64,000 nt of DNA from Tessaracoccus sp. MC1865 (GTDB lineage Bacteria; Actinomycetota; Actinomycetes; Propionibacteriales; Propionibacteriaceae), in assembly GCF_017815535.1 (NCBI RefSeq), contig NZ_CP072596.1, positions 1,922,001 to 1,986,000 of the forward strand, given 5' to 3'. A program made the position numbers and the translations under genes. Shown piece after piece: positions 1 to 7,799 of the stretch. The notes beneath the pieces were generated by a model that saw only the letters and a list, made by a program, of their open reading frames with translations, was not told the origin of the DNA and did not search any database. Positions within the stretch are counted from its first letter, which is position 1, and each line of letters begins with the position of its first letter.

Positions 1-709
1 GCTCCAGACCGTCGACGGTGCCGCAGGCCCGCAGCAACTTCGCGAAGGCCTGCCTGTCGCCGAATTCCACGCCGTAGGCGTTGACGTTCTGGCCGAGCAG
101 GGTGATCTCCTGGACGCCCTGACTGACCAGCATCTCGATCTCCGCGAGGATGTCGCCCGGGCGGCGGTCGGTCTCCTTGCCCCGCAGGGCCGGCACGATG
201 CAGAAGGTGCAGGTGTTGTTACAGCCCACGGAGACCGACACCCAGGCCGAGTAGGGCGATTCGCGGCGCGTCGGGAGGTTGCTGGGGAACGTCTCGAGGG
301 CTTCCTTGATCTCGATCTGAGCCTCGCGCTCCACCCGGGCCCGCTCCAGCAGCCTGGGGAGGGAACCGACGTTGTGCGTACCGAAGACGACGTCCACCCA
401 CGGAGCCTTCTTCAGGATGGTGTCGCGGTCCTTCTGCGCCATGCAGCCGCCCACGGCGATCTGCAGCCCCGGATGGACGGCCTTGATGCTGGCCATGTGG
501 CCGAGGTTGCCGTAGAGGCGGTTGTCTGCGTTCTCGCGCACGGCGCACGTGTTGAACACCACGACGTCGGCACCGGCTCCCAGCGCGTCGTTGCCCGGCG
601 CGGCGCGGTGCATCCCGGCCTCTTCGAGCAGGCCGCTGATGCGTTCGGAGTCGTGGACGTTCATCTGACACCCGTAGGTGATGACGTGATATGTGCGCGG
701 ATCAGTCAT
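1..709 (-). CDS. miaB: tRNA-2-methylthio-N6-dimethylallyladenosine synthase MiaB, C-terminal part outside window
   Basis: Radical-SAM methylthiotransferase that adds a 2-methylthio group to i6A37 of tRNAs reading UNN codons. The start ATG is at 709 and the frame runs open to base 1, giving 236 residues, about half of the protein. The N-terminal domain has its three cluster cysteines in YGCQMN, NTCAVRE and GGCMAQ. The radical-SAM motif CNNTCTFC comes next, followed by [10 protein letters not shown], typical of MiaB rather than RimO (a separate rimO lies at 7.8-9.2 kb). The TRAM domain would lie beyond the left edge. It is divergent from galM with only 33 bases between start codons. A TAACAT hexamer on the minus strand (719-724) may be its -10. 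Truncation is by the window edge only. Confidence 0.95.
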   Translation of the reverse strand, partial: MTDPRTYHVITYGCQMNVHDSERISGLLEEAGMHRAAPGNDALGAGADVVVFNTCAVRENADNRLYGNLGHMASIKAVHPGLQIAVGGCMAQKDRDTILKKAPWVDVVFGTHNVGSLPRLLERARVEREAQIEIKEALETFPSNLPTRRESPYSAWVSVSVGCNNTCTFCIVPALRGKETDRRPGDILAEIEMLVSQGVQEITLLGQNVNAYGVEFGDRQAFAKLLRACGTVDGLE

Positions 710-729
710 AGCCCGACCATGTTACCCAT

Positions 730-735
730 TAGGGT
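730..735 (+). promoter_or_regulatory. -10 element TAGGGT for leaderless galM
   Basis: TAGGGT lies exactly 7 bases before the galM ATG at 743, and no Shine-Dalgarno site is present. Transcription would start at or next to the A of the start codon. Confidence 0.6.
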
Positions 736-742
736 TCGAGAC

Positions 743-1627
743 ATGAACATCCTGCCTACCGGCCAACAATTCCTCATCGAGTCCGGGCCGTACACCGCGG
801 TCGTGACCGAGGTGGGCTCGACGCTGCGCAGCCTCACCCGCGACGGCGTGGAGTTGCTGCACACGTTCCTTGAGGACGGGTCGCCGAGTTCCTCCATGGG
901 CCGCCAGCTGGTGCCGTGGCCCAACCGCATCCGCGACGGCCGCTACACGTTCAACGGGGTGGAGCAGCAGCTCCCGATCAGCGAGGTGCCGCGGAACAAC
1001 GCCATCCACGGCCTCGGCTCTGACCACGCGTGGCGGCTCCTGAGCCACGACCCCGACGAGGTGGTGCTGACCACCGTCATCTACCCGCAGGCCGGATGGG
1101 ACGGCGTGCTGGAAGTCGAGATCAGTCACGCGCTGGACGACGGGGGGCTCACCGTCACTGTGACGGCGCGCAATGCCGGGCAGAAGGCGCTCCCCTACGG
1201 CTACGGCACCCACCCGTACCTGGCCGTCGACACCACCGCCGTGCTCACCTCGCCGTTCCCCTATGAACTGGCCGTCGACGACCGGCTGCTCCCCGTGGAA
1301 CTGACCGACGTGACCGCTGAGCACGACTTCCGGGAGCCCCGGGAGATCGGCAGCACGGAGTTCGACAGCGCGTTCCGAATCGACGACGGCCCGTGGGAAC
1401 TGACGGTGGCCGACGGCACCCGCACGATTGCCATGTGGGCCGACGCGACGCTTCCGTGGTGCCAGATCTACGTGCCGCCGACGCGCAATGCGATCGCCGT
1501 GGAGCCCATGACCTGCGCCGCCGACGCGTTCAACGAAGGCCCCACCCACGAATCGCTCATCGTGTTGCAGCCCGGCGCCGAGACGTCGTCGCGCTGGGGC
1601 ATCCGGGTGGACGCCGTCGAGAACTGA
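743..1627 (+). CDS. galM: aldose 1-epimerase family protein
   Basis: Interconverts alpha and beta anomers of aldoses in the cytoplasm; the exact sugar is not readable from sequence. It has 294 residues, normal for the short bacterial GalM-like family. The family histidine is in GYGTHPYLAV (about residue 158) and the catalytic glutamate in AIAVEPMTCAADAFN near the C-terminus. The start MNILPTG is chosen because the frame upstream lies inside divergent miaB and because a TAGGGT -10 sits 7 bases ahead. It converges on rny with no gap: the two stop codons together form TGATCA at 1625-1630. No galK neighbour is present, and a GalT-like gene lies 28 kb away, so this is not part of a visible Leloir operon. 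Confidence 0.88.
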   Translation: MNILPTGQQFLIESGPYTAVVTEVGSTLRSLTRDGVELLHTFLEDGSPSSSMGRQLVPWPNRIRDGRYTFNGVEQQLPISEVPRNNAIHGLGSDHAWRLLSHDPDEVVLTTVIYPQAGWDGVLEVEISHALDDGGLTVTVTARNAGQKALPYGYGTHPYLAVDTTAVLTSPFPYELAVDDRLLPVELTDVTAEHDFREPREIGSTEFDSAFRIDDGPWELTVADGTRTIAMWADATLPWCQIYVPPTRNAIAVEPMTCAADAFNEGPTHESLIVLQPGAETSSRWGIRVDAVEN

Positions 1628-3202
1628 TCAGTGGGCGGTCTCCGTGGCGCGGGACTCGCGCACCACGGTGATCCGGATCTGTCCCGGGTAGCTCAGCGTC
1701 TTCTCGACCTCTGCGGCGATGTCGCGGGCCAGCGCGTGCGCCCCCGCGTCGTCGACATGGTCCGGTGAGACCATGACGCGAACCTCGCGCCCGGCCTGCA
1801 TGGCGTAGGCGCGCACCACACCTTCGTGCTTCGTGGCGATGTGCTCGAGGTTCTCCATCCGCTCCACGTACGCCTCGAGCGATTCACGCCGGGCACCCGG
1901 GCGGGAGCCGGAGATGGCGTCTGCTGCCTGTGTGAGCACCGCTTCAACGGTGCGCGGCTCGACCTCGTTGTGGTGCGCCTCCACCGCATGAGCGATGTCC
2001 TCGTGCTCACCGTACTTGCGCAGCAACTCCGCCCCGATGATGGCGTGCGGACCCTCCACCTCATGGGTGAGCGCCTTGCCGATGTCGTGCAGGAAGGCGG
2101 CCCGCTTGCACACCGTCACGTTGAGGCCCAGCTCCGCTGCCATCACGCCGGCGAGGTGCGCGCACTCGACGAGGTGGCGCAAGACGTTCTGCCCATAGGA
2201 GGTGCGGAACGCCAGCGCCCCGACGATGGGCACCAGGTCAGGGTGCAGGTCCACGATGCCCACCTCCGCCAACGCGTCCTCGCCAGCGCGCAGCACGCGG
2301 TCATTGATGCGGCGCAGGCTGCGCTCGTGCACCTCTTCGATGCGGGCCGGATGGATCCGCCCATCGGCGATGAGGTCGACGAGCGTGAGGCGCGCGGTTT
2401 CGCGGCGCACCGGGTCGAAGCTGCTGAGCAGGACGGATTCGGGGGTGTCGTCGATGAGGACGTTGACCCCCGTGATCTGCTCGAAGGCACGGATGTTGCG
2501 CCCTTCGCGGCCGATGATGCGGCCCTTCATGTCGTCGCTGGGCAGGTCCACCGTGCTCACCACGGACTCCGACGTCTGTTCTGAGGCGACCCGCTGGATG
2601 GCGGTGGTGATGACGCGGCGGGCGATCTGGTCCGCTTCGCGCTTCGCCGTCGCCTCGATGTCGCGGGCGATGGAGGTGGCGGTCAGTTTGGCCTGCTTCT
2701 CTGCTGCTGCAAGGACCTCCTTGCGGGCCTCCTCGACCGACAACCGGGCGACGCGTTCGAGTTCGAGGGCCAGCCGCTCCTCCTGCGCCTGGAGTTCCTC
2801 CCGCTGCTCCCGCAGTTGGATGCGCTGGGCATCGAGCCTCTCAGCGCGGGCGACGAGTCCCTCGGCCTCAGCGGAGAGGCGGTCCTCGCGTTCGTGGAGG
2901 CGGGATTCACGACGTTCCTGTGCCGCCCTCGCCTCGCGCAACTCCTGGCGTTGCCCGGCGAGCACGGCTTCCATCTCGCCTCGACGTCGCTCGGCGTCCT
3001 CCAACGCTTCGCGGGCGCGTTCCTCGACGGCGCTGGCAGCCGCCTGGGCGGTGGCCCGCGCAGAGGCCACATCATCCTTGGACCGGCGTTCCCAGGTGAG
3101 GCGCTCCGCGATGCCTTCTGCCGTCCGGCGCCGCAGGAGGAGGCCCAACACGATGAGCCCGACCAACGCGGCCACTGCAATGATCCAACCGAGCTCGGGC
3201 AC
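1628..3202 (-). CDS. rny: ribonuclease Y
   Basis: Membrane-anchored endoribonuclease that starts mRNA decay. It has 524 residues in the expected order: one N-terminal membrane segment (about 4-24), a long Glu/Arg-rich coiled coil (about 30-195), a KH domain with GRIIGREGRNIRAFE (about 227-241), then the HD domain with FLHDIGKA (about 370-377; metal ligands H372 and D373) and AHHNEVEP. The GTG start has AGGAGG just upstream. It follows recX on the same strand after a 212-base gap and precedes miaB, a common actinobacterial order. A 13-base palindrome (3218-3230) sits directly in front of its ribosome binding site. Confidence 0.95.
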   Translation of the reverse strand: MPELGWIIAVAALVGLIVLGLLLRRRTAEGIAERLTWERRSKDDVASARATAQAAASAVEERAREALEDAERRRGEMEAVLAGQRQELREARAAQERRESRLHEREDRLSAEAEGLVARAERLDAQRIQLREQREELQAQEERLALELERVARLSVEEARKEVLAAAEKQAKLTATSIARDIEATAKREADQIARRVITTAIQRVASEQTSESVVSTVDLPSDDMKGRIIGREGRNIRAFEQITGVNVLIDDTPESVLLSSFDPVRRETARLTLVDLIADGRIHPARIEEVHERSLRRINDRVLRAGEDALAEVGIVDLHPDLVPIVGALAFRTSYGQNVLRHLVECAHLAGVMAAELGLNVTVCKRAAFLHDIGKALTHEVEGPHAIIGAELLRKYGEHEDIAHAVEAHHNEVEPRTVEAVLTQAADAISGSRPGARRESLEAYVERMENLEHIATKHEGVVRAYAMQAGREVRVMVSPDHVDDAGAHALARDIAAEVEKTLSYPGQIRITVVRESRATETAH

Positions 3203-3217
3203 GGCGCCTCCTCATAT

Positions 3218-3230
3218 CCGGACAGTCCGG
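3218..3230. repeat. 13-base perfect palindrome in the rny leader
   Basis: CCGGAC-A-GTCCGG lies 16 bases before the rny start codon, just upstream of its AGGAGG. It could be a protein-binding site or an RNA hairpin; nothing else supports either. Confidence 0.35.
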
Positions 3231-3284
3231 CCACAAGCACCGCACAAGGTGGTTGGCAACAATGTCGATAGGGACGACAAGCCC

Positions 3285-3304
3285 CTGCGGCCAGAAGGCC
3301 GCAG
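3285..3304. terminator. hairpin between recX and rny
   Basis: CTGCGGCC-AGAA-GGCCGCAG is a perfect 8-bp stem with a 4-base loop in the 212-base recX-rny gap. There is no U-tract, so it may be a weak terminator, an attenuator or an RNase-stable mRNA end. The rest of the gap shows no coding potential. Confidence 0.4.
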
Positions 3305-3414
3305 CGGCACAGGTGAATGTCTTCTGTCTAGGTGTTGTCAGTGAAGTTTCAGGTTTCAATGCCCCAACCGAAGCCGGGGCGGTTCATGCGGGGCCAAGGG
3401 CCTTGCCGACGAGC

Positions 3415-3948
3415 CTATTGCTCACCTGTGGAAAACTCAACCGGTTCATCGTCCCACCCGTTGCCCAGCACCTCTTCGAGCACGCCGCTGACGATGCCAC
3501 CCGAGAAACCCCTGCGGGCCAGCACACCGGCAAGCCGACGGCGCGCGACGTGCGTTTCAAGGCCTGTGAGCGAGCGCACGCGACGGCGGGCCAACGTCAG
3601 CGCAGCCTCTCGCTCGTCCTCCGGATCCAGTTGGGCCAGTACCTCGTCGGCGATCTCGCGGTCAATGCCCTTGGCCTGGAGTTCCTGCCGGATGCGGACC
3701 CTCCCCCGCAGCCCGAACTCTGCGCGCGTCGAGGTGAGCGACTGAGCGAAGGCCGCGTCGTCGATGAGCCCCACCTCGGTGAAGCGCTCGATGATCTCGT
3801 CTGCGACGTCTGCAGGGACGTTGCGCCGCTTCATGACGGTGCGCAACTCCTGCTCCGAGCGTGCCCGCGTGGCCAACTGGTCCAGCGCGATCTTGCGAGC
3901 CACCTCCACCTGGGTGACCCGCTCCTCCGCGCTCCGATCAGAAGTCAA
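3415..3948 (-). CDS. recX: RecA regulatory protein RecX
   Basis: Small helical protein that binds RecA filaments and limits recombinase activity. It has 177 residues built of three-helix RecX repeats, with recognisable family segments [35 protein letters not shown] and [18 protein letters not shown]. Its ATG at 3948 lies inside the end of recA (11-base overlap), so the two are translationally coupled and should share recA SOS control. Rny follows downstream. The assignment rests on both family motifs and position. Confidence 0.93.
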   Translation of the reverse strand: MTSDRSAEERVTQVEVARKIALDQLATRARSEQELRTVMKRRNVPADVADEIIERFTEVGLIDDAAFAQSLTSTRAEFGLRGRVRIRQELQAKGIDREIADEVLAQLDPEDEREAALTLARRRVRSLTGLETHVARRRLAGVLARRGFSGGIVSGVLEEVLGNGWDDEPVEFSTGEQ

Positions 3949-4981
3949 CTTCTCCGGTCTCCGGGTTCACGCCCTCCGGCACGGCCTCCTTGTCGATACC
4001 GAGGTGGACGCGGATGCGACGCTCGATGTCGTTGGCGACCTCGGGGTTGTTCTTCAGGAAGGTGCGGGCGTTCTCCTTGCCCTGGCCCAGCTGATCCGAC
4101 TCGTAGGTGAACCAGGCGCCGGCCTTGCGCACGATGCCGGCGTCAACGCCCATGTCGATCAGCGAGCCCTCGCGGGAGATGCCCTGGCCGTAGATGATGT
4201 CGAACTCGGCCTGCTTGAAGGGCGGGGCCACCTTGTTCTTGACCACCTTGACGCGGGTGCGGTTGCCCACCATCTCCGTGCCGTCCTTCAGCGTCTCGAT
4301 GCGGCGCACGTCCAGGCGGACCGAGGAGTAGAACTTCAGCGCGCGGCCACCGGTGGTGGTTTCGGGGCTGCCGAACATCACGCCGATCTTCTCGCGGAGC
4401 TGGTTGATGAAGATGGCCGTGGTGTTGGAGGTTTTGAGCGCACCCGTCATCTTTCGCAGCGCCTGCGACATGAGGCGGGCCTGGAGACCGACGTGCGAAT
4501 CGCCCATCTCGCCCTCGATCTCGGCCCGGGGCGTCAGCGCGGCGACGGAGTCGATGACAACGAGGGAGAGGGCGCCCGAGCGCACCAGCGTGTCTGCGAT
4601 CTCCAGGGCCTGTTCGCCGTTGTCCGGCTGCGAGACCAGCAGCTCGTCGGTGTCGACCCCGAGCTTCTGGGCGTAATCCGGGTCCAGCGCGTGCTCGGCG
4701 TCGATGAAGGCGCAGATCCCGCCGTCGCGCTGGGCGTTGGCGATGGCGTGCAGCGCGACGGTGGTCTTGCCGCTCGACTCCGGGCCGTAGATCTCGACGA
4801 CGCGACCACGCGGCAGCCCGCCGATGCCGAGCGCCACATCCAGCGCCACGGAGCCCGTGGGGATCACGTCGATGGGCTGGCGATTGTCCTCGCCCAACTT
4901 CATGACGGAGCCCTTGCCGTGGGCCTTCTCGATCTGGGCGAGCGCCGCCTCCAGCGCCTTGTTACGGTCCGATGAGGCCAT
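3938..4981 (-). CDS. recA: recombinase RecA
   Basis: DNA strand-exchange ATPase and co-protease for LexA cleavage. It has 347 residues. Walker A is GPESSGKTT, Walker B is [10 protein letters not shown], the MAW motif is present ([11 protein letters not shown]), and the DNA-binding L2 region follows [13 protein letters not shown] with [14 protein letters not shown]. The frame stays open another 35 codons upstream, but the family start [13 protein letters not shown] at 4981 is preferred because GGAAGGA lies 8-9 bases ahead. No intein is present, unlike M. tuberculosis. The only gene sharing its transcript with certainty is recX. Regulation: an SOS box lies 126 bases upstream (5107-5118) and the leader contains a perfect 10-bp inverted repeat. 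Confidence 0.98.
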   Translation of the reverse strand: MASSDRNKALEAALAQIEKAHGKGSVMKLGEDNRQPIDVIPTGSVALDVALGIGGLPRGRVVEIYGPESSGKTTVALHAIANAQRDGGICAFIDAEHALDPDYAQKLGVDTDELLVSQPDNGEQALEIADTLVRSGALSLVVIDSVAALTPRAEIEGEMGDSHVGLQARLMSQALRKMTGALKTSNTTAIFINQLREKIGVMFGSPETTTGGRALKFYSSVRLDVRRIETLKDGTEMVGNRTRVKVVKNKVAPPFKQAEFDIIYGQGISREGSLIDMGVDAGIVRKAGAWFTYESDQLGQGKENARTFLKNNPEVANDIERRIRVHLGIDKEAVPEGVNPETGEVDF

Positions 4982-4996
4982 CAGGATTTCCTTCCA

Positions 4997-5075
4997 GGAA
5001 CCGGCTGACGCCGGAGGTTTCGATGTCACTGTCACTGTAGGTAGCGGGCCCGACAATTTTCGATGAGCCGGTTCC
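4997..5075 (-). repeat. inverted repeat spanning the recA mRNA leader
   Basis: GGAACCGGCT at 4997-5006 is the exact reverse complement of AGCCGGTTCC at 5066-5075. In the recA transcript these arms enclose about 59 bases, and the downstream arm abuts the GGAAGGA ribosome binding site. The leader could fold so as to affect ribosome access. Confidence 0.45.
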
Positions 5076-5097
5076 GCTGTGGACAACCGCCGAATTC

Positions 5098-5103
5098 AAC
5101 ATA
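5098..5103 (-). promoter_or_regulatory. likely recA -10 element (TATGTT)
   Basis: Read on the minus strand, TATGTT has TTCGCA 18 bases upstream as a weak -35. The SOS box (5107-5118) falls in the spacer, which is the expected layout for LexA repression. A leader of about 110 bases to the start codon is predicted. Confidence 0.4.
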
Positions 5104-5106
5104 GGC

Positions 5107-5118
5107 GAACAGACGTTC
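5107..5118. promoter_or_regulatory. SOS box (LexA operator) of recA
   Basis: GAAC-AGAC-GTTC is a perfect match to the GAAC-N4-GTTC core of the Bacillus/actinobacterial LexA site. It lies 126 bases before the recA start and just downstream of the DUF3046 stop codon, so it separates recA expression from that gene. Confidence 0.85.
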
Positions 5119-5143
5119 TAATGCGAACCGACACGCCGCCGTT

Positions 5144-5338
5144 TCAGCGCAGTCTCGTGGGCAGTTCCAGTTGTCTCCAGACAGCGCGCCAGATGGTCTT
5201 GCACGGGATCCCTGCACCGAGCGCTTCGCGGACCGTGCGACCCCCCAGGTCCTCGAGAACGACGGATTCCGCCCAACTCGCGGCATATCCAGCGGGCAGA
5301 GCCTCGTTCATTCGTTCCCAGAGTTCAGCTTCGCGCAC
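5144..5338 (-). CDS. DUF3046 family protein
   Basis: Small actinobacterial protein of unknown function, commonly found beside recA and recX. It has 64 residues if the GTG at 5338 is used (REAELWERM at the N-terminus); a second GTG at 5353 would add five residues. Family-like features are LWERMNEALPAGYAASWAE, LGGRTVREAL and WRAVWRQLELP. It has no signal peptide or membrane segment. Its stop lies 26 bases before the recA SOS box, so it is upstream of recA but under separate control. No good Shine-Dalgarno site precedes either start, which leaves the start uncertain. Confidence 0.75.
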   Translation of the reverse strand: MREAELWERMNEALPAGYAASWAESVVLEDLGGRTVREALGAGIPCKTIWRAVWRQLELPTRLR

Positions 5339-5429
5339 GCGCCCACGGTACACGCCGCGCGATGATGGGCATTCGCGCAGGTTCTTGCGTCAAAACTGGG
5401 CCCCCTGCGCACTCGAAGTGAGCAAGGGC

Positions 5430-5435
5430 TAGAAT
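5430..5435 (+). promoter_or_regulatory. likely -10 element of the DeoR-family gene
   Basis: TAGAAT lies 61 bases before the ATG at 5496. No clear -35 is visible. The palindrome at 5449-5465 would lie just downstream of the transcription start. Confidence 0.45.
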
Positions 5436-5448
5436 CTCGCTCAACACT

Positions 5449-5465
5449 TGTGCGTATGTTGCACA
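5449..5465. promoter_or_regulatory. candidate operator TGTGC-N7-GCACA
   Basis: Perfect 5-base inverted repeat arms around a 7-base spacer, placed between the TAGAAT -10 and the AAGGAG ribosome binding site of the DeoR-family gene. The position fits autorepression. Confidence 0.45.
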
Positions 5466-5495
5466 GGCCACTTCGGCGCAAAGGAGTCCCCACGG

Positions 5496-6299
5496 ATGAA
5501 TGCACCCGGCACGCCCTCCCATAAGCGATCGGACCGGATGGTCGCGCTCTTGGCACTCCTGACGGAGCAGGGCCAGTTGCCACTGTCCTATCTGGCGGAC
5601 CAACTGGGGGCGTCGGCCGCAACGATCCGTCGCGATGTGGCACTCCTGGCGACACAGGGCCTCCTCGAGCGGACCCATGGCGGAGCGCGCCCCATGAAGG
5701 GCAACAGGGAACTTCCGGTGCGGTTGCGCGACGGCCGGAACCATGACGCCAAGCGCCGGATCGCCCGGACGGTGGCCGGCATCATCCCCGTCGGCAAGCA
5801 CGCCATCGGCCTGACAGGCGGAACCACAACAGCCGAGGTACTCCGCGCCCTCAGGCACCGCGACGACCTGACGATCATCACGAACTCACTGAGCATCGGC
5901 CTCGAGGCGGCGGAGCAGGGCCAGGCCCGCGTCCTGATCGCCGGGGGCGTGCTGCGCTCGAGCTCGCTGGAACTGGTCGGTTCGCTGGCTGAATCAACCA
6001 TGAAGCTGGTCAACGTCGGCACAGCGGTGGTGGGCGCCGACGGCGTCAGCGCCACCGGGGGCCTGACGACGCACGATGAGATCGAGGCCCGCACCAACCT
6101 GGCCATGATCGAACGGGCCCAGCGCGTCATCGTCGCGATCGACTCGACGAAGATCGGTCACACCACCCTGGCCAAGGTGGCGGACATCAAGGACATCCAC
6201 GTGCTTGTGACAGACGCCGGGGCCCCGGAGGCTGAACTTCAGCGGATCCGGGACGCCGGCGTCGAGGTGCACGTTGTGGAGGGGCCGCGTCACCACTGA
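5496..6299 (+). CDS. DeoR/GlpR family transcriptional regulator
   Basis: Sugar-phosphate-responsive repressor with 267 residues. The N-terminal winged helix-turn-helix is LSYLADQLGASAATIRRDVALL (residues about 30-50) followed by ERTHGGA. The C-terminal DeoRC effector domain contains GLTGGTTTAEV, ITNSLSIGLEA and a VVGADGVSATGGLTTHDE segment typical of sugar phosphate binding. The start at 5496 follows AAGGAG with 9-base spacing. It stands alone: no sugar operon lies next to it, and clgR is convergent only 4 bases after its stop. Its targets are therefore elsewhere or it regulates itself through the nearby palindrome; the effector cannot be read. Confidence 0.9.
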   Translation: MNAPGTPSHKRSDRMVALLALLTEQGQLPLSYLADQLGASAATIRRDVALLATQGLLERTHGGARPMKGNRELPVRLRDGRNHDAKRRIARTVAGIIPVGKHAIGLTGGTTTAEVLRALRHRDDLTIITNSLSIGLEAAEQGQARVLIAGGVLRSSSLELVGSLAESTMKLVNVGTAVVGADGVSATGGLTTHDEIEARTNLAMIERAQRVIVAIDSTKIGHTTLAKVADIKDIHVLVTDAGAPEAELQRIRDAGVEVHVVEGPRHH

Positions 6300-6303
6300 C
6301 GGG

Positions 6304-6579
6304 TCAGGCGGCGACCGCCACCCGGGGCATGCGCTGGGCCTCGAGGGTGGCGAGCTTGCCACTGATGGAAATCATCAGATCTGACAGGGACACATCGAGC
6401 GCGGATGCGATGGCGAAGAGCACTTCGCTGGAGGCTTCCTTGTGACCGCGCTCAATCTCCGAGAGGTAGCCGAGCGAAACCATGCTGGCCATGGAGACCT
6501 CTCGCAGGGTCATGCCGGCGCGCATCCGGAGTTCCCGGAGTGTCTCGCCCATCACCTTACGAATCAGAATCGTCTTCAC
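6304..6579 (-). CDS. clgR: XRE-family regulator of the ClgR type
   Basis: Helix-turn-helix activator of 91 residues. The segment GETLRELRMRAGMTLREVS followed by VSLGYLSEIERGHKEASSE matches the ClgR family, which activates clpP/clpC and other stress genes in actinobacteria. ClgR is itself a Clp substrate; the C-terminus here ends in VAVAA, a plausible Clp-recognised tail. The start is GTG at 6579 with AGGAAA upstream. It lies downstream of cinA and pgsA on the same strand, the conserved actinobacterial ftsK-pgsA-cinA-clgR order. Its own 104-base upstream gap suggests a separate promoter, but I could not recognise a ClgR box there. Confidence 0.85.
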   Translation of the reverse strand: MKTILIRKVMGETLRELRMRAGMTLREVSMASMVSLGYLSEIERGHKEASSEVLFAIASALDVSLSDLMISISGKLATLEAQRMPRVAVAA

Positions 6580-6683
6580 GGCTGTTTCCTATCTGACCAC
6601 GGGCCGAGTGCCCGCTGTCGATACGTCCAACCGTGAAGGTGGGCGGTTTGTTCCCGATCAGCGAAAAGTTTCTCCTGGTTTCT

Positions 6684-7163
6684 CTAGAGAACCCTCAGCA
6701 GCATCTCGAACGCGTGCTCCGTGGCCGCACGTCGGACGGCCTCCCGGTCGCCGTCGAAGGTACGAAGTTCGGTGTACTGCGGCGGGGACGACATGCCCAC
6801 CCGTGGGCCCACCACGGCGAACCAGACGGTGCCGACCTTGACGCCGTCCGTCTCCGTGGGGCCGGCGACCCCGGTGGTGGCGACGGCCCAATCCGAGTCG
6901 CAGCGGCGTTGCGCACCGAGCGCCATCTGCAGAGCGGTCAGTTCGTTGACCACGCCCTCGCGCTCGATCAACTGCTCATCGACGCCGGCCAGGCGGTGCT
7001 TCAGGTCCCGCGCATAGGTGATCAGCCCGCCCCGGTACGCCTGGGAGGCCCCGGGCACTGACGTCAGTTCGGCCCCGATGCCGCCACCGGTCACCGATTC
7101 ACACGTGGCCAGGGTGACCGAGCGGTGGGTGAGCTTCTTGATCAGTTCGGCGGCCAGCGTCAT
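6684..7163 (-). CDS. cinA: CinA-family protein, stand-alone C-terminal (NMN amidase) domain
   Basis: Predicted nicotinamide-nucleotide amidase, which turns NMN into NaMN in pyridine nucleotide salvage. It has 159 residues and covers only the CinA C-terminal domain (PncC type): LATCESVTGGGIGAELTSVPG with the catalytic serine region, YRGGLITYA, and TTGVAGPTETDGVKVGTVW. The N-terminal MoaB-like domain of full CinA is absent, which is normal in actinobacteria. A TAGCCT hexamer 7 bases before the ATG suggests a leaderless transcript separate from pgsA, whose stop lies only 18 bases upstream. Confidence 0.9.
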   Translation of the reverse strand: MTLAAELIKKLTHRSVTLATCESVTGGGIGAELTSVPGASQAYRGGLITYARDLKHRLAGVDEQLIEREGVVNELTALQMALGAQRRCDSDWAVATTGVAGPTETDGVKVGTVWFAVVGPRVGMSSPPQYTELRTFDGDREAVRRAATEHAFEMLLRVL

Positions 7164-7170
7164 GCCCGCA

Positions 7171-7176
7171 AGGCTA
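7171..7176 (-). promoter_or_regulatory. -10 element TAGCCT for leaderless cinA
   Basis: On the minus strand TAGCCT ends exactly 7 bases before the cinA ATG at 7163. It sits in the 18-base gap after pgsA, so cinA may be transcribed both from here and by read-through. Confidence 0.5.
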
Positions 7177-7181
7177 CCTGC

Positions 7182-7799
7182 TCACGCCTGCTGGGCGCGG
7201 CCCTTCCGGCGGATGACCCAGGCGTGGCGCAGGTAGTCGAAGCCGGTGACGACGGTGAGGAGGAGCGCCGCAATCATCAGCACCCAGCCGAGGACGGCGA
7301 CCGGACCGGGAAGCATCTCCAAACCGAGGCTGAAGATGATCAGCGCGAACGTCTGGGTGAGCGTCTTGAGTTTCCCGCCCTTGTTCGCGGCCATGATGCC
7401 GTACTTGGCGATGGCCGCGCGCACCCAGGTGATGCCCCATTCACGCACGAGGATGATGATGGTGAAGTACCACGGCAACTCGCCCAGGATGCTCAGCGAG
7501 ACGAACGCCGCTCCTGTCAGCGCCTTGTCCGCCACCGGGTCCCAGAGCTTGCCGAAGTCTGTCACCAGGTTGTACTTGCGGGCGATGTGCCCGTCGGCCA
7601 GGTCCGTGAGCATCGCCACGACGAACACGATGGTGGCCCAGAGCCGCCACGTGAAGTCCTGGGGACCGATGAAGAGGAAGGCCACGTACACCGGCACCAG
7701 GAGGATCCGGATGACCGTGAGAATGTTCGGGATGTTCCAGTTGCTGGCCGCCCCGTCCGACGCCGCACGGCGGGGCCGGCCGCTCACGCTCTCACTCAC
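7182..7799 (-). CDS. pgsA: CDP-diacylglycerol-glycerol-3-phosphate 3-phosphatidyltransferase
   Basis: Integral membrane enzyme making phosphatidylglycerol phosphate from CDP-diacylglycerol and glycerol-3-phosphate. It has 205 residues. The CDP-alcohol phosphotransferase signature DG-x2-AR-x8-G-x3-D-x3-D is complete in ADGHIARKYNLVTDFGK followed by LWDPVADK, about residues 68-91. Several hydrophobic segments follow. It overlaps the end of rimO by the 4-base ATGA, so translation is coupled. Actinobacteria carry paralogues such as PgsA2/PgsA3; the exact lipid made is inferred from synteny with rimO, ftsK and cinA. Confidence 0.9.
   Translation of the reverse strand: MSESVSGRPRRAASDGAASNWNIPNILTVIRILLVPVYVAFLFIGPQDFTWRLWATIVFVVAMLTDLADGHIARKYNLVTDFGKLWDPVADKALTGAAFVSLSILGELPWYFTIIILVREWGITWVRAAIAKYGIMAANKGGKLKTLTQTFALIIFSLGLEMLPGPVAVLGWVLMIAALLLTVVTGFDYLRHAWVIRRKGRAQQA

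Noticed and set aside
4982-5086. A 35-codon N-terminal extension of recA
   Set aside because: The extension crosses the leader inverted repeat and is not RecA-like; the family start at 4981 has a good ribosome site.
6629-6648. AACCG-N10-CGGTT inverted repeat upstream of clgR as a ClgR box
   Set aside because: The arms are short and the sequence does not match the known CGC-containing ClgR site, so it may be chance.
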